Assembly: GCA_016202865.1 (NCBI GenBank)
Contig: JACQNV010000041.1
Span: 1 to 9,009, forward strand
Origin: Candidatus Aenigmatarchaeota archaeon
GTDB taxonomy: Archaea > Aenigmatarchaeota > Aenigmatarchaeia > QMZP01 > JACQNV01
Reading direction: 5' to 3'
Length of the DNA: 9,009 nucleotides
Shown: one piece after another, positions 2,976-9,009 of the stretch
Numbering within the stretch: position 1 is the stretch's first letter
Layout of the letters: each line of letters opens with the position of its first letter
Position numbers and translations under genes: made by a program
Notes under the pieces: model-generated
What the model was told of the DNA's origin: nothing
Database searches by the model: none
Seen by the model: the letters and a program-made list of their open reading frames with translations, nothing else

Positions 2976-5339
2976 ATGCTCGCAGAAACAAACTGGAAGA
3001 AGGATTTGGAAAAGGAGATATATGAAGAGTGGAAGAAATCTAAGGCTTATAAATTTGATCCAAAAACAAAAAAGAAGATTTACTCAATAGACACGCCACC
3101 ACCTTATGTAAATGCGCCTGTTCACATGGGTCACTGCACAACATATATTTTGATGGACATGTTTGCAAGGTTCAAGAGGATGACTGGTTTTGAGGTTTTG
3201 TTTCCTCTTGGTTTGGATAGGAATGGTCTGCCAATAGAAGTTGCGACAGAGAAAAAATTTAATGTGAGACCAGGAAGCGTTCCGAGGGAGAAGTTTATAG
3301 AGTATTGCAAAAAACTATTGGAGGAATTCAGCACAAAATCAACAGAGACTTTTTTGAGATCTGGAATTAGCTTCAGCTCATGGGAACCAGGAAAAAACCC
3401 AGGCGACATTTATTTTACAGATTCCGATGAATATAGAAAATTAACACAATCGACTTTTATTGATTTGTGGAAGAAGGGCCTTGTATATGAGGATAAGAGG
3501 CTGAATAATTATTGCCCTGGATGCAGGACTACGGTTGCGGACAATGAGGTTGATCATGTTGATTTGAAGACTTTTTTGAATCATGTCAAGTTTAGGGTTA
3601 AAGGGAGCGAGGAAGAGATCGTGATTGCAACAACAAGACCCGAGCTTCTGTGCACAGCGGGAACAGTTGTTTACCACCCGGATGACAAGAGGTATCAACA
3701 TCTAAAAGGCCAGAAGGCTATCGTCCCTATTTACAATCTGGAGATCCCAATACAACCACATCCGATTGCAAAACCAGAGTACGGGAGCGGTATAATGTTC
3801 ATGAGCAAGTCAGCTGGGGATCAGAATGCTATAAGGTTTTTGATTGAGATTGGCATGGAAGCAGAGTCTTGCATTACAATAGAGGGCAAGATGGACAAGA
3901 ACTCGGGTTTTTTGGCAGGCATGAAGGTGGAAGATGCTAGAAAATCAATAATAGAGAGACTGGAAAAAGAAGGGTTTCTTGTGAAGAAGGAGGAGATAAT
4001 ACACAGCACGCCGATTTGTGAAAGGTCAAAGCATGCAATAGAATTCATCACAATGCCTGAATATTATGTCAAACAGCTTGATTTTTTGGACGACATAAAA
4101 AAGCTTTCAGACAAAATAAACTTTTACTCCAAGAAGAACAAACAACTTTTGCTGGATTGGATAAGCGCTGTGTCAATTGATTGGCCTGTTTCCAGAAGGA
4201 GGGTTTATGCGACTGAGATACCTTTGTGGTATTGTAAAAAATGTGGAGAGGTTGTTGTTCCACCCAAAGGGAAATATTATCAGCCATGGAAAGAGTCTCC
4301 GCCAATAAACGCCTGCACAAAATGTGGAGGCAAGGAATTTAGAGGAGAAGAAAGGGTATTTGATACATGGTTTGATTCCTCCATTTCACCGCTGTATATT
4401 TTACAGTTTGTTGAGAATCCGGAATTTTTCAAGAAAGCTTTCCCAGCCACTTTAAGGCCTCAGGGAAAGGAAATTGTCAGGACATGGCTTTACTACACTA
4501 TACTCAGATGTTACCAATTAACAGGAAAGCCTGCTTTTGATGATGTGTGGATACACTATCACATTTTGGATAAGCAGGGAAGGAAGATGAGCAAGAGTTT
4601 GGGTAATGTTGTTGATCCAGCCATGCTTATTGATAAATTTGGCGCAGAGTCAGTGAGGCTTTGGGCTGCATTGGAAGGTAATTTGGTTGACACAGATTTC
4701 ATGTGTTCAGAGGAGAAGATACAGGGAAATGGAAAATTTTTGACTAAACTTTGGAATGTGGCGCGATTTATTTCTGGGTTTAGTGAGGCTCCTAAAAAGA
4801 GACCACAGCTAACTATTTTAGACAGTTGGGTGCTTTCTGAACTGGACCAAATAATAGAGTTATCCAAAAAACAGTTTGGGGAATATGATTTTCATAATCC
4901 TGGTGTCAGGCTTAGACATTTTGTCTGGGAGATTTTTGCTTCTCATTACTTGGAATTGGTTAAGGCTAGGGTATATAATACTGATGGTAAATTTACAAAG
5001 GAAGAGCAGGAATCTGCTATTTGGACTTTGAATCATGTTTTGGATACTTTACTAAAACTGCTTTCACCTATTGTACCATTTATTACATACAAGATTTACA
5101 AGGATTTGAGGGGCAAGGATATACATTCGGAGAAGTTCCCAATTGCAGAAAAAATTGAGTTTGAGAAATTTACAGTAGATGAACTGGTGGAAATAAATGC
5201 AGCTATTTGGAAAGCCAAGAGGGATAAGGGATTGAGTTTGAAAGACGGGCTTGACAATTTTGATATTTCAAAGAAGTTTAAGGACATCGAAAGGGAGTTA
5301 ACTGGGATGCATGGGATAAAGGAGATAAAGTGGGTTTAG
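2976..5339 (+). CDS. valS: Valyl-tRNA synthetase (class Ia), compact archaeal form
   Basis: This 787-residue enzyme attaches valine to tRNA-Val. The class I signature IDTPPPYVNAPVHMGH (38-53) contains the HIGH-type motif HMGH (50-53), and KMSKS (537-541) lies in GRKMSKSLGNVVDP. The CP1 editing domain, which hydrolyses Thr-tRNA-Val, is marked by IATTRPELL and the later GSGIMFMSKSAGDQ block. Two zinc-knuckle regions are seen: YCPGC (about residue 180) and the pair YCKKCG/CTKCG ahead of VFDTWFDSS. DWPVSRRRVYATEIPLWYC and LRPQGKEIVRTWLYY favour ValRS over IleRS. The anticodon-binding helical bundle begins after LWNVARFIS. It ends shortly after this bundle, without the long C-terminal coiled coil of bacterial ValRS, so it is shorter than most (about 860-950). 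It is convergent with the next gene, 17 bases away. Confidence 0.92.
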   Translation: MLAETNWKKDLEKEIYEEWKKSKAYKFDPKTKKKIYSIDTPPPYVNAPVHMGHCTTYILMDMFARFKRMTGFEVLFPLGLDRNGLPIEVATEKKFNVRPGSVPREKFIEYCKKLLEEFSTKSTETFLRSGISFSSWEPGKNPGDIYFTDSDEYRKLTQSTFIDLWKKGLVYEDKRLNNYCPGCRTTVADNEVDHVDLKTFLNHVKFRVKGSEEEIVIATTRPELLCTAGTVVYHPDDKRYQHLKGQKAIVPIYNLEIPIQPHPIAKPEYGSGIMFMSKSAGDQNAIRFLIEIGMEAESCITIEGKMDKNSGFLAGMKVEDARKSIIERLEKEGFLVKKEEIIHSTPICERSKHAIEFITMPEYYVKQLDFLDDIKKLSDKINFYSKKNKQLLLDWISAVSIDWPVSRRRVYATEIPLWYCKKCGEVVVPPKGKYYQPWKESPPINACTKCGGKEFRGEERVFDTWFDSSISPLYILQFVENPEFFKKAFPATLRPQGKEIVRTWLYYTILRCYQLTGKPAFDDVWIHYHILDKQGRKMSKSLGNVVDPAMLIDKFGAESVRLWAALEGNLVDTDFMCSEEKIQGNGKFLTKLWNVARFISGFSEAPKKRPQLTILDSWVLSELDQIIELSKKQFGEYDFHNPGVRLRHFVWEIFASHYLELVKARVYNTDGKFTKEEQESAIWTLNHVLDTLLKLLSPIVPFITYKIYKDLRGKDIHSEKFPIAEKIEFEKFTVDELVEINAAIWKAKRDKGLSLKDGLDNFDISKKFKDIERELTGMHGIKEIKWV

Positions 5340-5356
5340 AGTTGCGTTGGTTGAAA

Positions 5357-6097
5357 TCATGCAACCAGCCTTTCAATCTCTGGTATGGGACCCTGAACTA
5401 AACGGAAGCTGTCGCCTGACCTCGAATCCGAACGCCCGATGTCTGCATCAACGCTTAGGCATACATCCTGCTCATCCCCGTGACAATAACTCCTGCGTGT
5501 GACAGCAATATCCGCCGGCCTTCCTGTCCTTTCGTCTATATTTGGTGTTGGATTAAAATCGAAATGTGTTGTGTGGTTTCTCATAATCATAGAATTTTCA
5601 CTATCTGAGGTTATGCTAGGAATACCAAAAACTTCATTCCATTCAACAACAACAGCCCTTCCATTTCCTTCTGGAACAAGGGCTTCACCAACTTCTTGAT
5701 CCCCTATAAGAATTATTCTTGGGAACTGTTTATTTCCTTTTGAGTCTGTTTGATATCTTCCCCCTTCCCAGCCTTTCGGAACCTTTAGACCAGTTTCTGT
5801 CCATTGCCAAGCAGAATAAATGTGGTCTGCAAAAAGGTCGCTAAAAACTTGAGCTTTCCTTGGGTCTTGCCCTACCCTTTCTAAACCAAGCTGTATTGCC
5901 AACTCTTCTGCTGCTGTTGATATTCTGCGCCCTTTTGGTATTTGTTCCTTCAAGGCGTAATAATTTATTTGGCCACATACTAATGTTGACGAATATCTGA
6001 AAGAATATGCTGGACTTCTGTATGCTACTCCTAAACATGGATGAGATGAAGTAACAATGTCCCTCCTCATTTCTATTAGTTCTGTTGCTTGTGTCAT
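5357..6097 (-). CDS. Hypothetical protein, 246 aa, family not recognised
   Basis: I do not recognise this soluble-looking protein. It has no signal peptide or membrane segment. An N-terminal helix (MTQATELIEMRRDI) precedes a Cys-containing stretch with many Ser and Tyr (about 17-47), then a helical region ISTAAEELAIQLGLERVG. After a Trp-rich patch (YSAWQWTETGLKVPKGWEGG), strands appear: RIILIGDQEV, RAVVVEWNEVFGIP. The centre-right part holds HTTHFDFNPTPN, and the C-terminal third has scattered acidic residues and two Cys (about 209-217). A candidate RBS, GGTGA, lies 5 nt before the ATG, and a TATA-like string (AATATAATT) is centred about 28 nt upstream. A 41-aa ORF ends 31 bases upstream on the same strand and may be in the same unit. 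The codon pattern is consistent with a real gene. Confidence 0.7.
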   Translation of the reverse strand: MTQATELIEMRRDIVTSSHPCLGVAYRSPAYSFRYSSTLVCGQINYYALKEQIPKGRRISTAAEELAIQLGLERVGQDPRKAQVFSDLFADHIYSAWQWTETGLKVPKGWEGGRYQTDSKGNKQFPRIILIGDQEVGEALVPEGNGRAVVVEWNEVFGIPSITSDSENSMIMRNHTTHFDFNPTPNIDERTGRPADIAVTRRSYCHGDEQDVCLSVDADIGRSDSRSGDSFRLVQGPIPEIERLVA

Positions 6098-6128
6098 CTT
6101 TTCACCAATAAACCGATGCTAAATTATA

Positions 6129-6254
6129 TTACTCACTAGCCCCTCGAGCAGTAAGATTGTTTTCTCTCGCTAATCTTAGTAGTTTTTCTTTGTCAACTGG
6201 GAAACGATCATATTCTCCTTGGACAACACTACCTTTCCCTCCGTTTATAGCCAA
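6129..6254 (-). CDS. Putative small gene, 41 aa, unknown function
   Basis: An open frame from TTG 6254 to TAA 6129 encodes a glycine-rich start, a central GEYDRFPVDK and an amphipathic helix (KEKLLRLARENNL). The sequence looks protein-like, and it ends 31 bases before the 246-aa gene on the same strand. Weaknesses: there is no ATG in frame, and the nearest TATA-like string (TTTATAAT) is only a few bases ahead of the TTG, too close for that start to be transcribed. The 5' end may therefore be wrong, or this may be the surviving end of a longer gene. No homolog is recognised. Confidence 0.4.
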   Translation of the reverse strand: MAINGGKGSVVQGEYDRFPVDKEKLLRLARENNLTARGASE

Positions 6255-6441
6255 TTATTATAAATAATATCATAATAGACTTGCCCCCTTAAGGAAGTTT
6301 ACAGAATGATAATAATATATAGGTGGATTAACTAAATGATTATCAGACTGATGGTTTTGAACAGTAAGCTTTATATATTCAAAACACCAATTGGATAATT
6401 ATTAAAAATTATATAGAATATCTATAAGAATTTTTATAACT
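6255..6441. other. AT-rich intergenic region between divergent small genes
   Basis: This stretch holds several TATA-like strings, including TTTATATA (6370-6377) and TTATATAG (6409-6416), and one inverted repeat. No RNA gene or convincing ORF is seen in it. It separates the minus-strand 41-aa ORF from the plus-strand 52-aa ORF and so probably holds divergent promoters. Confidence 0.5.
6354..6385. promoter_or_regulatory. Inverted repeat framing a TATA-like box, candidate operator
   Basis: GTTTTGAA (6354-6361) and TTCAAAAC (6378-6385) are perfect 8-bp inverted arms with a 16-base spacer. The spacer ends in a TATA-like box (TTTATATA, 6370-6377). A dimeric regulator bound here would cover the TATA box. 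It may equally be a chance palindrome in AT-rich DNA. Confidence 0.35.
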
Positions 6442-6600
6442 ATGTTTAAGAGACTAAACACACTTTCAATGAGTTTGGGCGCACTTGAAGGTGGCCACCT
6501 CGAGATCAGAGTTGATCCTAATTCTACTAAATTTAAAGAAATAGAAACTGTTAGAAAACTCGGCTACGACTTTTTGAACACACATTTCGATGACGAATAA
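6442..6600 (+). CDS. Putative small protein, 52 aa, unknown function
   Basis: ATG 6442 opens a 52-codon frame. The amino-acid mix looks protein-like: a basic start (MFKRLNTLSM), a short Gly-Gly turn, a strand HLEIRVDP, then a helix TKFKEIETVRKLGYDFL and an acidic end. TTATATAG (6409-6416) is centred about 29 nt upstream, consistent with a near-leaderless mRNA. It is convergent with the FabH-like gene, 22 bases away, and is the only plus-strand gene in the 5357-9009 stretch. I do not recognise it. No membrane segment or metal-binding cluster is visible. Confidence 0.55.
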   Translation: MFKRLNTLSMSLGALEGGHLEIRVDPNSTKFKEIETVRKLGYDFLNTHFDDE

Positions 6601-6622
6601 ACTACTAAAAACATTCTTTTTG

Positions 6623-7600
6623 TTACACATTAACAACCATTGCTGCTGCATGCAGTCCAACGCCATATCCACATAACACAACAAGATTGTTTTCTTTAAT
6701 TTCTCCGGATTTTACAGCATTAGTCCATAAAATTGGCAAAGATGCTATACTTATATTCCCATATTCAGGTGAACTAACAAGCTGACTTCGCGGAACATTT
6801 AATTCACCTGCAACTGCTTCATTTAACCTCAAGCTTGCCTGGTGAAAGAGGAATTTATCAATATCCACCATCCTGTAGCCAGATAACTCTACTGCTTCCT
6901 CAACTAACCGCGGCGCGTTTCTGAGTACAAATGCAGCAGTCTCTCTCCCTTGCATGAATAACTTATAGCCACCTTCTCCATGAGAAACTCTTAAAGCATT
7001 TGCATTTGGAACCATGCAACCTTTGTAGCTTAATATTCCACATTCATCAGATGCCTCAACTATCCATGCCCCCACACCATCTCCAAATAACATCGAACCT
7101 CGGCTGAGCGGATCTATAAATTCAGATAATCGGGAACCGCCAACAAACAGCCCCCTCTCAGCTTCCCCCCTTTCTATACATTGTCTTATGTAATTCAATC
7201 CCACCAAGGCTCCGCTGCAACCAATTGGTCCTTCCAAAATATCAACATCCCCCAATTTTATATCTGTTTCAGAACCAAGATGCTCTAGAACTGTGCCTGC
7301 CATTGAAAACGCATTGCTATTGGACGGTGTTGCCCTTCCACAAACAACCAGGTCTATTTTTTCAGGCTGATGCCCTTTCCTTTTTTCGTAATCATTAACT
7401 GCATTTAGAGAGGCTCTGCATATCATGCTTCCAAAAACTTCCTCCGGTGATGCGTATCTCCTTGCCTTTATCCCAGAAACACTTTCAATATAACCTGGCT
7501 CTAAATTTAATCTGGTTTCCCACTCTTCATTCCCAATAACAGCTTTTGGCAAATCTGAACCAGAAGAAACTATCCTAGCATATCTCCTATCTGCTATCAT
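6623..7600 (-). CDS. FabH/KAS III-like 3-oxoacyl-ACP synthase family enzyme
   Basis: This 325-residue thiolase-fold condensing enzyme is close to the normal FabH length (about 317). The KAS III triad is complete: C128 in GPIGCSGALVGL (acyl-enzyme nucleophile), H253 in FLFHQASLRL and N282 in YGNISIASLP. FGDGVGAWIV (172-181) and the FMQGRETAAFV segment (215-225), equivalent to the FabH K-M-x-G-x-x-V-F region, are also present. Known members condense an acyl-CoA starter with malonyl-ACP, or act on related CoA thioesters in polyketide, alkylquinolone or HMG-CoA-type chemistry. The substrate cannot be read here. No ACP, reductase, dehydratase or thiolase lies nearby, which is odd for FabH. A TATA box (TTTATATA) centred 24-25 nt ahead of ATG 7600 predicts a leaderless, monocistronic mRNA. 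Confidence 0.87.
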   Translation of the reverse strand: MIADRRYARIVSSGSDLPKAVIGNEEWETRLNLEPGYIESVSGIKARRYASPEEVFGSMICRASLNAVNDYEKRKGHQPEKIDLVVCGRATPSNSNAFSMAGTVLEHLGSETDIKLGDVDILEGPIGCSGALVGLNYIRQCIERGEAERGLFVGGSRLSEFIDPLSRGSMLFGDGVGAWIVEASDECGILSYKGCMVPNANALRVSHGEGGYKLFMQGRETAAFVLRNAPRLVEEAVELSGYRMVDIDKFLFHQASLRLNEAVAGELNVPRSQLVSSPEYGNISIASLPILWTNAVKSGEIKENNLVVLCGYGVGLHAAAMVVNV

Positions 7601-7620
7601 CCATATTTTTGGCTGAAAGA

Positions 7621-7628
7621 TATATAAA
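7621..7628 (-). promoter_or_regulatory. TATA box for the FabH-like gene
   Basis: The minus strand reads TTTATATA, centred 24-25 nt ahead of ATG 7600. It lies in the 55-base gap after the 90-aa gene, so the FabH-like gene has its own promoter. Confidence 0.6.
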
Positions 7629-7655
7629 TGCTATTCTGGTTTATAGTTGTAGTAA

Positions 7656-7928
7656 TTAGACAAAACTGATATAACCATCTATTCCGCTTTCTTTCAAGCT
7701 ATTCAGCATTCTGTCTCTTCTTCTGCTTGATGGGGCAACTGTGTCAATTCTTGTTCTGCCATTCCATTCCCATTCCACGATATCACCGCAGACAAGATGG
7801 TAATCTGCTCCTACAAAGTTTCCTATATCTAGAACAAGCATTACCTTAACCCAACCATCACAATCATAGGTTATCCTTTTTTCTTGTATCAAGGGGTTTT
7901 TTATATGTTGATAGTCAGTTAAAGCCAT
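7656..7928 (-). CDS. Hypothetical protein, 90 aa
   Basis: I do not recognise this small soluble protein. The first two thirds read as beta strands: RITYDCDGWVKVMLVLDIGNFV, then YHLVCGDIVEWEW. They are followed by an Arg-rich linker (PSSRRRDRM) and a short C-terminal helix and strand (LNSLKESGIDGYISFV). Two Cys (C23, C47) are visible, with no obvious metal motif. The minus-strand string CTTAAATC (7952-7959) is centred about 27 nt before the ATG, a weak TATA candidate. The gene starts 26 bases after the two-TM protein gene on the same strand, so it could also belong to that unit. Confidence 0.6.
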   Translation of the reverse strand: MALTDYQHIKNPLIQEKRITYDCDGWVKVMLVLDIGNFVGADYHLVCGDIVEWEWNGRTRIDTVAPSSRRRDRMLNSLKESGIDGYISFV

Positions 7929-7954
7929 ATGTTTATTGGTTATCAGAAAGAGAT

Positions 7955-8218
7955 TTAAGGCTTGCGAGAATTGTATCTAATCCACAGGCCTTTGAAAAAA
8001 GGCAAAGACATTGTAGACAGAACAAAACCAGCTGTTGGCACAATGGAATTAATAAGTGGGTTTGGTAACTGGGCAACTAAGAAGAACAATACAATTGTGA
8101 CATATGTTAATAGCGCTATAATTATCCTTCTTGTCCAGCTGGTCTCCCAAGCTTTATCCAGCTCAACCTTTTTATTTCTTTTTTCAATTGAATCGAGTCT
8201 TTTTTCCACATTTCCCAT
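7955..8218 (-). CDS. Small two-TM membrane protein with N-terminal coiled-coil segment
   Basis: This 87-residue protein has a charged N-terminal helix (EKRLDSIEKRNKKVELDK, heptad-like), then the block KAWETSWTRR (22-31). Two membrane segments follow, at about 32-51 (IIIALLTYVTIVLFFLVAQL) and 55-75 (LINSIVPTAGFVLSTMSLPFF), with a Pro-containing turn between them and a basic tail. I recall this layout, with the same KAWETSWTRR-type core, in uncharacterised small membrane proteins of archaea and uncultured bacteria; the function is unknown. By the positive-inside rule both ends probably face the cytoplasm. It follows the PAP2 phosphatase gene by 15 bases on the same strand, so it is likely co-transcribed and might act at the membrane with it, which is only inference. 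Confidence 0.78.
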   Translation of the reverse strand: MGNVEKRLDSIEKRNKKVELDKAWETSWTRRIIIALLTYVTIVLFFLVAQLPNPLINSIVPTAGFVLSTMSLPFFKGLWIRYNSRKP

Positions 8219-8233
8219 ATAATTTGGTACCTG

Positions 8234-8791
8234 CTACTTTTTATTGTTTATCCATTTTTCCCTGAGAACAGGCACTCTGCAGATTATTTCAACAAACAAA
8301 ACAGTTATCAGCAGGCCTGTTACTGCCCCGCCTATCACATCGAGAGGTGTGTGGACACCAAGCATTATTCTTGATAAGCTGACCAAAACTGGAATTATAA
8401 AAATCCACAGCCAGACAAATGGAGTTGACTTTTTTCTACTGGTTCTATAGCTATGCCAAATAATATAAAATATTCCAGTGAACACAGCAAAGGCTATTGT
8501 TGCATGGCTTGAAGGGAAGGATAGTGTGCCTATTCCGCCACAATACGCATTGGTTGCTTCTGTACATGCTCTGGGTATTTGGAAAATATGTTTGAGGACC
8601 TCTGAGGCGCCAAAGGCGGCACCCATACCAAAACCAGAGAACAAGATGAATTTTCCAACCCACTTTAGATTGTGATGGCCTCTATTTTTGAAATAGATGC
8701 GCGATGCGAATAGAATAAGAGCAACAGCTACCCACAACCTTGGATCACCAAGGAAAGTTATATAATACCACGGATTTGCGTCAATAGGCAT
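8234..8791 (-). CDS. PAP2-family integral membrane phosphatase
   Basis: The 185-residue protein has the three PAP2 phosphatase motifs: K67-x6-R74 (KHIFQIPR, followed by Ala where most members have Pro), P93-S-S-H96 in FPSSHATIAF, and S140-R-x5-H147-x3-D151 in SRIMLGVHTPLD. H147 is the expected nucleophile and H96 the acid. About five to six membrane helices are visible (about 18-34, 46-62, 97-112, 125-142, 152-172). Members dephosphorylate lipid phosphates, such as isoprenyl diphosphates or phosphatidic acid-like lipids. In an archaeon a polyprenyl-phosphate carrier is a plausible substrate (inference). It lies six bases after the HepT-like gene and 15 bases before the two-TM gene. A TATA-like TTTTATAAAA around 8828-8838 inside the HEPN gene may give it a separate start. 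Confidence 0.9.
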   Translation of the reverse strand: MPIDANPWYYITFLGDPRLWVAVALILFASRIYFKNRGHHNLKWVGKFILFSGFGMGAAFGASEVLKHIFQIPRACTEATNAYCGGIGTLSFPSSHATIAFAVFTGIFYIIWHSYRTSRKKSTPFVWLWIFIIPVLVSLSRIMLGVHTPLDVIGGAVTGLLITVLFVEIICRVPVLREKWINNKK

Positions 8792-8797
8792 ATAGAA

Positions 8798-9009
8798 TTA
8801 CTCTTTGTTGACAAGCTGCTTAACTATTTTTATAAAATTTTTTATTTCAGAAAGGTTTTTTATTATATAAACGAGGTCTTTTTGTGTGATCTCTCCATAT
8901 TCATGTGATAATACATTTCTATACTTTATGATGTCCCATAGTCTTTTCCTAGAATTTGTGGTTATTATTTTCCCCTTATCAAGTAGCCAAAATATGTCCT
9001 TATATGTAG
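8798..9009 (-). CDS. HepT-like HEPN-domain toxin, C-terminal part (runs off the window)
   Basis: The last 70 codons of a minus-strand gene are visible; its start lies beyond base 9009. The piece reads YKDIFWLLDKGKI, a helix RLWDIIKYRNVLSHEYGEI, then a long helix ending in LVNKE. It contains R-N-V-L-S-H-E-Y, a perfect RX4HXY motif, the RNase/toxin signature of HepT proteins. In characterised HepT-MntA pairs the motif's tyrosine is AMPylated by the nucleotidyltransferase antitoxin. A partner MNT gene would be expected just outside the window, and none is visible inside. The stop is six bases before the PAP2 start, so the two may be co-transcribed. The family call rests on this motif plus the helix pattern. 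Confidence 0.8.
   Translation of the reverse strand, partial: TYKDIFWLLDKGKIITTNSRKRLWDIIKYRNVLSHEYGEITQKDLVYIIKNLSEIKNFIKIVKQLVNKE

Noticed and set aside
3131..5287. Several minus-strand frames within the ValRS gene
   Set aside because: They are shadows of the codon pattern of the long plus-strand gene and have no promoter or recognisable domain.
2976..5339. Isoleucyl- or leucyl-tRNA synthetase identity
   Set aside because: DTPPPYVNAPVHMGH, the SRRRVYATEIPLWYC block and LRPQGKEIVRTW fit ValRS better than IleRS or LeuRS.
6466..6684. 72-aa minus-strand frame at the FabH 3' end
   Set aside because: It overlaps both the FabH-like gene and the plus-strand 52-aa frame and reads as low-quality sequence rich in Cys, Phe and Met.
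8244..8675. Plus-strand frames across the PAP2 gene
   Set aside because: They are antisense to a gene with complete PAP2 motifs and show no features of their own.

Overview
The window looks like a piece of an archaeal chromosome, probably a small-genome lineage of the DPANN type (Woese-/Pacearchaeota-like; the lineage is inferred from remembered protein families, not shown). Evidence seen directly: TATA boxes lie 24-30 nt ahead of many start codons (leaderless or near-leaderless genes), there is an archaeal-type AGGTGAT ribosome binding site, the tRNA genes lack an encoded CCA, and two tRNA genes are interrupted by structured inserts, one with a perfect bulge-helix-bulge (BHB) splice motif. 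The DNA is AT-rich.

Layout. (1) 1-1052, plus strand: a tight three-gene unit, winged-helix protein, RelE/ParE-like toxin, CoA-binding (YccU-like) protein. (2) 1069-1706, minus strand: a VapBC-type toxin-antitoxin pair convergent with the first unit. (3) 1753-2193: two divergent tRNA genes, tRNA-Thr(CGU) on minus and tRNA-Pro(UGG) on plus, both interrupted in the T-loop at position 59/60. tRNA-Pro also has a D-loop insert. The core of that insert is repeated inside its T-loop intron, nested in a 10-bp hairpin. (4) 2226-5339, plus strand: a HIT-family nucleotide hydrolase and a compact valyl-tRNA synthetase, separated by 258 bases with two doubtful micro-ORFs. (5) 5357-7600: an accessory-looking block with an orphan 246-aa protein and a 41-aa ORF ahead of it (minus), a 52-aa ORF on plus with a TATA box and an inverted repeat upstream, and a stand-alone FabH/KAS III-like enzyme with an intact Cys-His-Asn triad (minus). 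(6) 7656-9009, minus strand: a 90-aa unknown, an 87-aa two-TM protein, a PAP2 membrane phosphatase and the C-terminal part of a HepT-like HEPN protein running off the window.

How it fits together. Housekeeping translation genes (two tRNAs, ValRS) are interspersed with three different toxin-type modules (RelE-like, VapBC, HepT-like) in 9 kb. The most unusual structure is the tRNA pair. Two copies of one hairpin element within a single tRNA gene, one nested in another intron, suggest that a tRNA intron copied itself and gave a twintron-like arrangement. Second-line interest goes to the wHTH-RelE pair co-transcribed with a CoA-binding gene, and to the FabH-like enzyme with small unknown neighbours and no visible fatty-acid or polyketide partners.
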